Below, piece after piece: positions 1 to 5,033 of a stretch of DNA of 9,298 nucleotides. This DNA is from Clostridia bacterium (GTDB lineage: Bacteria > Bacillota > Clostridia > Christensenellales > Aristaeellaceae): contig JAFWBZ010000020.1 of the NCBI GenBank assembly GCA_017537105.1, forward strand, positions 1-9,298, written 5' to 3'. Position numbers and translations under genes: made by a program. Below the pieces are notes generated by a model, which did no database searches, was not told where the DNA came from, and was given only the letters and a program-made list of their open reading frames with translations. Position 1 is the stretch's first letter. The number at the start of each line of letters is the position of its first letter.

Positions 1-199
1 GGGTCTGCTCCTCCCGCAGCGCGCGGCGCACCTCCTGCCGGAAATCCAGCGGAAAGCGCAGCGAAAGACCGCAGCCCAAGGAGATGTCCCGGGGCGTCGA
101 GATGACGCCGACGGGAACGCCCCTGCGGCGAAGCGCAGCTTCAAACCGCAACACCTGCTGGCGCGAGCGGAACGCCGCCACGCCGTAAGCATCCTGCAT
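1..199 (-). CDS. DUF3343 family protein, putative Se/S carrier-like (partial, 3' end outside window)
   Basis: The first 66 codons of a small protein read leftward off the window edge. It begins MQDAYGVAAFRSRQQVLRFE and continues with RRRGVPVGVISTPRDIS and GCGLSLRFP. The pattern of a short N-terminal element, an amphipathic helix, 'G(V/I)P..VISTPR.IS.GCGLSLRF' and then a helix is typical of DUF3343, a family of about 80-100 residues related to the C-terminal part of YedF and described as putative Se/S carriers. The Cys in the GCGLS motif, about residue 44, is the conserved one expected to carry sulfur or selenium. The ATG at 199-197 is preceded on the minus strand by GGAGGG at about 7 bases. 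The gene is divergent from a cysteine desulfurase, the neighbour usually seen for this family, so a role in accepting S or Se from that enzyme is inferred. The stop codon is not in the window. Confidence 0.75.
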   Translation of the reverse strand, partial: MQDAYGVAAFRSRQQVLRFEAALRRRGVPVGVISTPRDISLGCGLSLRFPLDFRQEVRRALREEQT

Positions 200-236
200 G
201 ATTTTCCCTCCAAAGCTGTCAATTCCCGCGCGAAGG

Positions 237-265
237 TTCTGATCGGGGCTCCGCGCCGGTATGAT
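237..265 (+). promoter_or_regulatory. candidate promoter of the cysteine desulfurase gene
   Basis: TATGAT at 260-265 is a good -10 hexamer. TTCTGA at 237-242 lies 17 bases upstream and is a weak -35. This is the only AT-rich patch in the 108-base gap between the divergent start codons. The same patch read on the minus strand gives TATCAT, so it could also serve the DUF3343 gene. A short inverted repeat, ACGCCG (271-276) with CGGCGT (287-292), follows just before the ribosome site. Confidence 0.4.
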
Positions 266-307
266 ATCTTACGCCGTCGCCGCATCCGGCGTGAAGGAGG
301 AATGCGC

Positions 308-1441
308 ATGTCCATCTACCTCGACAACGCCGCAACGAGCCATCCCAAGCCGGAGGGCGTGGTCCGCGCCGTGACGGAGGCGCTGACGGAGTACAACGCC
401 AATCCGGGCCGCTCCGGCCATCCGGCGGCGCTGCGGGCGGCGCGGGAGGTGCTGCGCACCCGGGAAGGCCTTGCCCGGCTGCTCGGCGCGCGGGATGCCC
501 TCTCCGTGGCGTTTGCCTTCAACTGCACCGATGCGCTGAACCTGGCCATCAAGGGATCCCTGTGCCTGGGCGACCACGTGATCGCGACCCGGCTGGAGCA
601 CAACTCCGTGCTGCGTGTGCTGGCGGAGTTGGCCTCGAGGGACCGAATCGCCCTGACGCTGCTCGATCCCCGGCCCGATGGCTTCGTCGACCCGGAGGAC
701 GTGCGCTCGGCCATCACCCGAAGGACCTCGCTGATCGTCTGCACCCACGCCTCCAACGTCACCGGCGCCATCCAGCCGGTCGCCGCCATCGGGCAGGTGG
801 CGCGGCAGGAGGGGATCCGCTATCTGATCGACGGCGCGCAGGCGCTGGGCGGCATGCCGGTCGACGTGGAGGCCCTGCACTGCGATCTTTACGCCTTTCC
901 GGGCCACAAGTCCCTGTTGGGTCCCCAGGGCACCGGAGGGCTGTTCCTTCGCCCGGGCGTCGTGCTGTGCACGCTGCGGGAGGGCGGTACCGGCTCCGCC
1001 TCCGACAGCATGCGCCAGCCCCCGGAGCTCCCGGAGCGCTATGAGTCCGGGACCCTGAACCTGCCCGGCATTGCAGGTCTCGGAGCCGGCGTGGCGCATG
1101 TGTCTGAACGCCTCTCCCAGATCATGATGCATGAGCGCGAACTGACCTCCGCGCTGCTGGAAGGGCTTTCCGCCATTCCCGGAATAATGCTGTACTCTCC
1201 CCGGGAGGAAGCCGCCCGCGCTGGGATCGTGACCTTTAACGTCGGCGACCTGCCCTCCTCCCGGGCGGCGGACCTGCTGGCGGAACGGGGCTTTGCCGTC
1301 CGCGGTGGACTGCACTGCGCGCCCGGGGCGCATCGCTTCCTGGGCACGCTCCGCCGCGGCGCGGTGCGGGCGAGCGTCGGACACGCCAACACCTTCGAGG
1401 AGATCGACCGCTTCGTGGAGGCCGTGCGGGATCTGGTGTGA
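308..1441 (+). CDS. cysteine desulfurase family protein (class V aminotransferase, EF2568-type)
   Basis: A PLP-dependent enzyme of 377 residues expected to take sulfur (or selenium) from cysteine (or selenocysteine) as an enzyme-bound persulfide, leaving alanine. The N-terminus SIYLDNAATSHPKP is the hallmark of class V aminotransferases. PLP-contacting residues are His98 (LEHNS), Asp175 and Gln178 (DGAQALG), and the Schiff-base lysine is Lys201 (PGHKSLLGPQG). The catalytic cysteine is Cys337 in RGGLHCAPGAHRFLGT, which is diagnostic of the TIGR01977/EF2568 branch rather than IscS or NifS housekeeping enzymes. The ATG at 308 was chosen because GGAGG (296-300) lies 7 bases upstream; the ATG at 302 is only 1 base from it. 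This branch is often found near selenium genes (selD, yqeB, DUF3343). Here only the divergent DUF3343 gene is visible, so the choice between S and Se is open. Confidence 0.9.
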   Translation: MSIYLDNAATSHPKPEGVVRAVTEALTEYNANPGRSGHPAALRAAREVLRTREGLARLLGARDALSVAFAFNCTDALNLAIKGSLCLGDHVIATRLEHNSVLRVLAELASRDRIALTLLDPRPDGFVDPEDVRSAITRRTSLIVCTHASNVTGAIQPVAAIGQVARQEGIRYLIDGAQALGGMPVDVEALHCDLYAFPGHKSLLGPQGTGGLFLRPGVVLCTLREGGTGSASDSMRQPPELPERYESGTLNLPGIAGLGAGVAHVSERLSQIMMHERELTSALLEGLSAIPGIMLYSPREEAARAGIVTFNVGDLPSSRAADLLAERGFAVRGGLHCAPGAHRFLGTLRRGAVRASVGHANTFEEIDRFVEAVRDLV

Positions 1442-1511
1442 GGCCGCGGCATAATCTCCCACGCCTTCGGGAAAACTGGGAACGAAACTGCCCAGCGAGG
1501 GGGAATGCGAA

Positions 1512-1685
1512 ATGTCCATGATGGAATGTCGAAGCTGCCACCGGCTGGCGGACGCGCGCTGCTTCCGCTTTTGCTGCGATTGCGGCGCGCCGCTGTGCGA
1601 CGACTGCGCCAACGAGCACGAGGGGCTCTGCCCCGACTGCGACGGCGGCGATCCCGCCTACCAGCCCGCCCGACTTCGCTTTTAG
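1512..1685 (+). CDS. eight-cysteine zinc-finger-like mini-protein
   Basis: A 57-residue open frame starting MSMMECRSCHRLADARCF, too short for many gene callers. It has a strong site, GAGGGGGA (1497-1504), 7 bases before the ATG. Cysteines fall in four CxxC pairs: C6/C9, C21/C24, C29/C32 and C40/C43, with extra C17 and C22 and with H10 and H36. The spacing C-x2-C-x11-C-x2-C-x4-C-x2-C-x7-C-x2-C suggests two zinc sites, and the x4 between the central pairs resembles cross-brace fingers (RING/FYVE/PHD-like). That is a spacing argument only, not homology. There is no signal peptide or membrane segment, so it should be cytoplasmic. It lies 70 bases after the cysteine desulfurase on the same strand and may be cotranscribed. 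I do not recognise a named family; function is unknown, with metal binding or an adaptor role possible. Confidence 0.7.
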   Translation: MSMMECRSCHRLADARCFRFCCDCGAPLCDDCANEHEGLCPDCDGGDPAYQPARLRF

Positions 1686-1721
1686 ACGAACCGATGGGTG
1701 CTGCTCCGCTTGCACGTAATT

Positions 1722-1750
1722 GGCGCCGGGAGTCTGTCGCTCCCGGCGCC
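1722..1750. terminator. perfect 11-bp hairpin between convergent genes
   Basis: GGCGCCGGGAG (1722-1732) pairs perfectly with CTCCCGGCGCC (1740-1750) around a 7-base loop. It sits 36 bases after the zinc-finger-like gene stop and 28 bases beyond the stop of the converging minus-strand gene. There is no run of T on either side, so it is not a classic intrinsic terminator. A bidirectional transcription barrier or an mRNA-end stabiliser is likely. Confidence 0.5.
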
Positions 1751-1778
1751 GTCAGTGCATCCCGGAACATGGGCCGGC

Positions 1779-2090
1779 CTACAGGTTGCCGGTCATCATT
1801 TCGACCAGCCGCGTCAGCTGGTCCGAGGGCTCCTGAAGCGCGGGGACGCGCGCTGCGAGCCTTTGATAGTCGCCGCAGAGTGCTTCAAACTCCTCCAGTT
1901 CCTCCCGAAGCTCCTCCACGGAGTTCTCATTTTCCACATCCGTTTCGGCGAGCATGAACAGCGCGTCCTCCAGCTCCGCGTTCAGCTCCTCCAGGTCATC
2001 GGCCTCCTCGCCGCGCTGCTCCGCGAAGATCCCGTCCATGGTATCCAGTATCTCCCGAATGCGCGCTTCAAATACCCGAACCGGAAACAT
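1779..2090 (-). CDS. small acidic coiled-coil-like hypothetical protein
   Basis: A 103-residue protein starting MFPVRVFEARIREILDTMDG. The ATG at 2090-2088 is preceded on the minus strand by GGAGG at 8 bases. A longer reading up to 2276 exists, but it would run through the promoter and into the divergent gene, so the shorter start is preferred. The middle, about residues 25-75, is very rich in Glu, Asp and Leu with heptad-like spacing (EEADDLEELNAELEDALFML and EELREELEEFEAL), suggesting a helical coiled coil. A basic patch (DYQRLAARVP) precedes the C-terminus. No signal peptide, membrane segment or catalytic motif is visible. I do not recognise the family. Oligomerisation or partner binding is plausible from composition alone. 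Confidence 0.7.
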   Translation of the reverse strand: MFPVRVFEARIREILDTMDGIFAEQRGEEADDLEELNAELEDALFMLAETDVENENSVEELREELEEFEALCGDYQRLAARVPALQEPSDQLTRLVEMMTGNL

Positions 2091-2118
2091 ACAATCCACC
2101 TCCGCCGTTGATACCCCG

Positions 2119-2147
2119 AGTATATCGCATCGCCCGCGCCGTTTCAA
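2119..2147 (-). promoter_or_regulatory. sigma-A-type promoter of the acidic coiled-coil gene
   Basis: On the minus strand, TTGAAA (plus 2147-2142) and TATACT (plus 2124-2119) are separated by exactly 17 bases, each close to the housekeeping consensus. The -10 is 28 bases upstream of the chosen ATG, leaving room for a short leader with GGAGG. This supports both the gene and the start at 2090. Confidence 0.7.
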
Positions 2148-2223
2148 GTCCCGGACTCCGCTCGGCGTGCGCTTTTGGAAGAAATTTTCCCGTTTGCCTG
2201 CGCGCCGGCAGGGAATTGCGCTC

Positions 2224-2265
2224 CTTTTATAGAATATTACCCTGTTAACGATGCTCAATGGGGAG
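2224..2265 (+). promoter_or_regulatory. AT-rich -10-like element and ribosome site of the small membrane protein gene
   Basis: TTTTATAGAATATT (2224-2237) is the only AT-rich stretch upstream of the plus-strand gene and contains TATAGA/TAGAAT-type -10 sequences. No convincing -35 lies 16-18 bases upstream. GGGGAG at 2260-2265 is 9 bases before the ATG at 2275 and decides that start over the in-frame ATG at 2251, which has no ribosome site. The whole run of genes to 8382 could be read from here. Confidence 0.35.
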
Positions 2266-2274
2266 TTGACATCC

Positions 2275-2592
2275 ATGAAGAACGCTGAAAAGACCGGGAT
2301 GGTCCGCCATGTGCGCGTGGCGCTGAGCCTGATTCTCGTCGGGCTCTATATTGCCGGGCTGATCGCCATGATCGCCTTTTCCTTCCAGCTGGGCCTATAC
2401 CTGTGGATCATTTCCACGGTGGGCGGACTCGGACTGCTGTATTGGATCCGCACGATGGACCGGCGCGCCGAGGACGCCGAAAAGATCGCGCGGGGGATGC
2501 CCTACGGCGAGCCGGATGATCCCGCCGCGCCGGTGACGCCGGCGGTCCCCGAGGACGAGGCAGAGGCCCCGGAAGGACGGGACCGGACGTGA
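2275..2592 (+). CDS. small two-helix membrane protein, unknown function
   Basis: A 105-residue protein starting MKNAEKTGMVRHVRVAL. Two hydrophobic segments are clear: about residues 14-36 (VALSLILVGLYIAGLIAMIA) and 38-58 (LGLYLWIISTVGGLGLLYWI), joined by a very short turn, so it should be a hairpin in the membrane. The Arg and Lys before helix 1 and the RTMDRR after helix 2 suggest both ends face the cytoplasm. The C-terminal 35 residues are acidic and rich in Pro and Ala (EPDDPAAPVTPAVPEDEAE) and probably disordered. It overlaps the trmB start by 4 bases (GTGA), so the two are translationally coupled. I do not recognise a named family. Confidence 0.7.
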   Translation: MKNAEKTGMVRHVRVALSLILVGLYIAGLIAMIAFSFQLGLYLWIISTVGGLGLLYWIRTMDRRAEDAEKIARGMPYGEPDDPAAPVTPAVPEDEAEAPEGRDRT

Positions 2593-4445
2593 GAATGCGG
2601 CGCAAGCCCTGGACGGAGATCGAGCTGGCCGGCTGCCCGTATTTCGTCGAGCAGCCGTCCACCCACATCGGCCGGTGGCGCGGGCTGTTCCCGAAGGATC
2701 AGCCGATCCACCTGGAGATCGGCTGCGGCAAGGGCGTATCCACGGTGCGGATGGCCCACGAGAATCCGGGCGTCAACTACATCGCCATCGACGAGGTCCG
2801 GCACGTGCTGGCCGTATCGGCGCGCAACGCCCGGGTGGAATACGGGGAGGACCCCGTGGACAACCTCCGCTTCTCTGCGGTGGACGCCATGCTGATTCAC
2901 GACACCTTCAGCGCCGAGGACGGCATCGAGCGCATCTACATCAGCTTTCCGAACCCTTGGGACGAGCGGGCCAAGCACCACAAGCGCCGGCTGACCCACC
3001 CGCGCCAGCTGCTGCAATACCGGGCCTTTCTGAAGCCCGGCGGAGAGATCTGGTTCAAGACCGACGACGACGCGCTGTTTGCCGCGTCGAAGCGCTATTT
3101 TGAGGCCTCGGGCTTCGATCTCACCTTCGTCACGGACGATCTGCACGCCTCCGGCTTTGCGCCCAACTATGTGAGCGAGCACGAGCGGCTGTATATGGAT
3201 CGGGGCAAGCACATTCACCTGTGCATTGCCCGCATGCGCAGCCTGGAATCCCCGGTTGCCGTGCAGGAGGAACCCGCCGCACGGCGGTTTTGCGATCACT
3301 TTGCATCGGTTACGACGCCCGAGGGCGTTTCAAGGGATATATCATTTGAACGGAGGAAAACCCCCATGCGCAATTTCTTCGAAAGCAATCGCGAGGCGCT
3401 GGAAAACTTCACCCGCGTCTCCACCACCGTCGGCGCGCGCCCGGACTACGTGCAGGGCGGCGGCGGCAATACCTCCGCCAAGCTGGCGGACGGCCTGATG
3501 GCCATCAAGGCCTCCGGTTACTGTCTCAAGGACATTCGCCCCGACAAGGCCTACGCCGTGCTGGACTACGAGGCGCTGCGGCGCTTCTACTTCGGCTCCG
3601 AGCCCGCCCAGCTCGACGACGTGGAAAAGGCGGGCAGCGAGCAGGCAAAGGCCAATACCCAGGTGATCGAGGGACTCCAGCAGCTGCGCCCCTCGGTGGA
3701 GGCGGGCTTCCACTCCATCCTGGACACCTACGTGGCCCACAGCCACAGCGTCTATGCCAACCTTTGCACCTGCTCGAAGGAGTTGCCGGAGATCGCAAAG
3801 AAGGCGCTGGAGGGCGCGGACTACAGCTGGGGCTGGGTCTCCTATGTGGATCCCGGCGCGCGGCTGACCTTCTCCATCCGCGATGAACTTCGGCGGGTCG
3901 AGGCTGAGACGGGTCGCCGTCCCGCTGCGATCTTCATGCAGAACCACGGCTTGATCGCCCACGCCGACGATCCCGACGAGTGCATTCGCATCCACGACGA
4001 CGTGAACGACCGCATTGCCCGGGCCTTCGGTCTGGAGAACGGCTGCTTTCCGAAAGTGGAGATCCGTGAGCTGGGCGACGGTCTCTGTGAAGCCGTGTGC
4101 CCCTACCTGTCCGAGCAGCTTGCCACCGGGGACTTCAGCGAGAAGTTCATGCTGGAATCTCCGCTGTACCCCGATCAGCTGGTGTTCCTGACCGGCAGCT
4201 TCTCCTTCGACGAGGGAGAGCCCGAAGAGGGCATGGCCGTGGCAGACCCGAAGACCGGCAGAGTGACCTTTCGCATGTCCGCCGCCAAGGCGCAGGTCAT
4301 CGCGGAGACGCTGACGGCCATCGTGTTCATCGTGCGGAACATCGGCCAAAACGGCTATACGCTGTCCACGCTGGGCGAAGCCGCGAAGCAATTCATCGCC
4401 AACTGGGAGAGCGAAAAGTACCGCAAGTCCATGGCCGGAAAGTAA
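2589..4445 (+). CDS. trmB: tRNA (guanine-N7-)-methyltransferase TrmB, reading frame open into the downstream class II aldolase
   Basis: Residues 1 to about 216 form TrmB, which puts the m7G46 mark on tRNA using S-adenosylmethionine. Visible motifs are LEIGCGKG (residues 42-49, SAM-binding loop), YIAIDEVRHV, the signature SFPNPWDERAKHHKRRLTHPRQL (119-141) with Asn in place of the more usual Asp before PW, KTDDDALF (157-164) and the C-terminal SEHERLYMDRGKHIHL. The usual TrmB length is 210-240 residues. The frame does not stop there: about 43 further codons of unlike composition lead straight into a complete class II aldolase (own entry, from 3366), giving 618 codons in all. The GTG at 2589 overlaps the preceding stop and has AAGGA 11 bases upstream. 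The ATG at 2595 is an alternative, but it is 17 bases from that site. Either a true TrmB-aldolase fusion is made, or a stop codon was lost between two formerly separate genes. Confidence 0.85.
   Translation: MRMRRKPWTEIELAGCPYFVEQPSTHIGRWRGLFPKDQPIHLEIGCGKGVSTVRMAHENPGVNYIAIDEVRHVLAVSARNARVEYGEDPVDNLRFSAVDAMLIHDTFSAEDGIERIYISFPNPWDERAKHHKRRLTHPRQLLQYRAFLKPGGEIWFKTDDDALFAASKRYFEASGFDLTFVTDDLHASGFAPNYVSEHERLYMDRGKHIHLCIARMRSLESPVAVQEEPAARRFCDHFASVTTPEGVSRDISFERRKTPMRNFFESNREALENFTRVSTTVGARPDYVQGGGGNTSAKLADGLMAIKASGYCLKDIRPDKAYAVLDYEALRRFYFGSEPAQLDDVEKAGSEQAKANTQVIEGLQQLRPSVEAGFHSILDTYVAHSHSVYANLCTCSKELPEIAKKALEGADYSWGWVSYVDPGARLTFSIRDELRRVEAETGRRPAAIFMQNHGLIAHADDPDECIRIHDDVNDRIARAFGLENGCFPKVEIRELGDGLCEAVCPYLSEQLATGDFSEKFMLESPLYPDQLVFLTGSFSFDEGEPEEGMAVADPKTGRVTFRMSAAKAQVIAETLTAIVFIVRNIGQNGYTLSTLGEAAKQFIANWESEKYRKSMAGK
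3274..3291 (+). terminator. terminator-like hairpin inside the TrmB-aldolase linker
   Basis: CCGCC (3274-3278) pairs with GGCGG (3283-3287) around a GCAC loop and is followed by TTTT (3288-3291). The stem is short, so termination would be weak. It begins about 40 bases after the point where the TrmB domain ends, where a trmB terminator would be expected if the genes were separate. Confidence 0.35.
3315..3330 (+). terminator. second small hairpin with T-run in the linker
   Basis: ACGCC (3315-3319) pairs with GGCGT (3324-3328) around a CGAG tetraloop and ends in TTT (3328-3330). It is weak alone, but it is the second such structure within 60 bases. It marks the segment as intergenic in character although no stop codon interrupts it. 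Confidence 0.25.
3352..3356 (+). promoter_or_regulatory. ribosome binding site for internal start of the aldolase
   Basis: GGAGG followed by AAAA and five C lies 9 bases before ATG 3366. It matches the sites of the other genes here and argues that the aldolase is translated on its own, whether or not readthrough from trmB also occurs. Confidence 0.7.
3366..4445 (+). CDS. class II aldolase family protein (zinc-dependent)
   Basis: A 359-residue class II aldolase/adducin-fold protein starting MRNFFESNREALENF. Key motifs are QGGGGNTSAK (30-39, phosphate/substrate loop), RPSVEAGFHSIL (108-119, with Glu112 as the likely catalytic acid/base), the paired zinc ligands His125 and His127 (VAHSHSVYANL) and the third ligand His194 (MQNHGLIAHADD). 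The RPSVE and QNHGL wording resembles the aldolase half of the bifunctional rhamnulose-1-phosphate aldolase/short-chain dehydrogenase proteins, but no dehydrogenase half is present. It is longer than FucA-type enzymes (about 215 residues), with a C-terminal extension of about 140 residues. The substrate cannot be told; a sugar phosphate cleaved to dihydroxyacetone phosphate and an aldehyde is the family expectation. It has its own ribosome site but is in frame with trmB without a stop between. The NlpC/P60 gene starts 29 bases after its stop. Confidence 0.85.
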   Translation: MRNFFESNREALENFTRVSTTVGARPDYVQGGGGNTSAKLADGLMAIKASGYCLKDIRPDKAYAVLDYEALRRFYFGSEPAQLDDVEKAGSEQAKANTQVIEGLQQLRPSVEAGFHSILDTYVAHSHSVYANLCTCSKELPEIAKKALEGADYSWGWVSYVDPGARLTFSIRDELRRVEAETGRRPAAIFMQNHGLIAHADDPDECIRIHDDVNDRIARAFGLENGCFPKVEIRELGDGLCEAVCPYLSEQLATGDFSEKFMLESPLYPDQLVFLTGSFSFDEGEPEEGMAVADPKTGRVTFRMSAAKAQVIAETLTAIVFIVRNIGQNGYTLSTLGEAAKQFIANWESEKYRKSMAGK

Positions 4446-4474
4446 CGGCCGACAGAATACAGGAGATGAGGCAC

Positions 4475-4948
4475 ATGCGAAAGCGCGCGCGATTTATATA
4501 CGTGTTGACGGTCGCCGTTTCGCTGTGCCTCGTTCTCGTCTTTCTGACGGGATCCGGGCTCACGCAGGGCGAGCGCCTGGTGATGCGAGCGATGGAGCAC
4601 CTGGGGAAGCCCTATGTGTTCAACACCAGCGGCCCGGACCGCTTTGACTGCAGCGGCCTGATCCTCTACTGCGCGGAGCGGGAGGGCCTGGGACAGCTGC
4701 CTCACGCAGCCAAGGAGCTCTACAATCTGGGGCGCCCGGTGCAGCGCTGGCAGCTGCTGCCGGGAGACATGGTGTGCTTTGATACCGTGCGGGACAAGGA
4801 CCCCAGCGACCACGTGGGGTTCTACATCGGGGGCAACTGCTTTGTGCACGCCTCCTCCAAGCAGCACAAGGTGGTGGTCTCAGTACTTACGGACTACTAC
4901 CTGGAGAAGTATTCCGGCGCGCGCCGCCTGGGCTGCGCCTATTTCTGA
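4475..4948 (+). CDS. membrane-anchored or secreted NlpC/P60 family peptidase
   Basis: A 157-residue protein starting MRKRARFIYVLTVAVSLCLV: a basic N-region and a hydrophobic stretch (residues 7-25) form a signal peptide or membrane anchor. The NlpC/P60 domain follows directly (about 31-157). It has the catalytic Cys59 in FDCSGLI, His113 in DHVGFYIGG and His125 in FVHASS, the Cys-His-His triad. The 12-residue spacing of the two His matches Spr-like enzymes as I recall them. Family members cleave peptide bonds in cell-wall peptidoglycan, usually gamma-D-Glu-diamino acid, outside the membrane. There are no SH3b or LysM wall-binding domains, so it is a minimal enzyme. The ATG at 4475 is 9 bases after AGGAG (4461-4465); the ATG at 4466 touches that site and is unlikely. 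It lies between the aldolase and cobT, with no obvious functional tie to either. Confidence 0.88.
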   Translation: MRKRARFIYVLTVAVSLCLVLVFLTGSGLTQGERLVMRAMEHLGKPYVFNTSGPDRFDCSGLILYCAEREGLGQLPHAAKELYNLGRPVQRWQLLPGDMVCFDTVRDKDPSDHVGFYIGGNCFVHASSKQHKVVVSVLTDYYLEKYSGARRLGCAYF

Positions 4949-4960
4949 GACGACATTCGC

Positions 4961-4972
4961 GTTTGCGCAAAC
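4961..4972. repeat. 12-bp perfect palindrome upstream of cobT
   Basis: GTTTGC/GCAAAC is a perfect palindrome 62 bases before the cobT start, in the gap after the NlpC/P60 gene. It could be an operator for a dimeric regulator, but only one copy is seen and no promoter could be placed around it, so this is speculative. Confidence 0.3.
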
Positions 4973-4982
4973 ATAACGAAAG

Positions 4983-5007
4983 GCCGGTGCCCATCGCGGG
5001 CGCCGGC
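4983..5007 (+). terminator. 10-bp hairpin before the cob operon
   Basis: GCCGGTGCCC (4983-4992) pairs with GGGCGCCGGC (4998-5007) around ATCGC, with one G-T wobble. The following bases (GACTGTTG) lack a T-run, so it may attenuate or protect mRNA rather than terminate. It ends 10 bases before the cobT ribosome site. Confidence 0.4.
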
Positions 5008-5033
5008 GACTGTTGATGGGGAGGAAAAGAGCG

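Noticed and set aside
269..1612. Long open frame (447 codons) on the minus strand opposite the cysteine desulfurase
   Set aside because: It is a shadow of GC-rich coding DNA: its translation is low-complexity in Gly, Arg, Gln and Ala with no domain, while the plus strand has a full set of desulfurase motifs.
1505..1957. Plus-strand open frame beginning just before the mini-protein
   Set aside because: Its ATG at 1505 is immediately next to the ribosome site (no spacing). It runs through the intergenic hairpin and opposite the acidic protein gene, and its translation is Arg/Pro-rich noise.
2191..2213. CCTGC/GCAGG inverted repeat in the divergent promoter region
   Set aside because: A 5-bp stem in GC-rich DNA, with no T-run and no placement relative to a promoter, is not distinguishable from chance.
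2091..2276. N-terminal extension of the acidic coiled-coil protein up to 2276
   Set aside because: It would run through the TTGAAA/TATACT promoter and overlap the divergent gene. A GGAGG site 8 bases before the internal ATG gives a better start.
3342..4391. Minus-strand open frame of 349 codons opposite the aldolase
   Set aside because: The aldolase on the plus strand has clear zinc and substrate motifs. The opposite translation has no recognisable motif.
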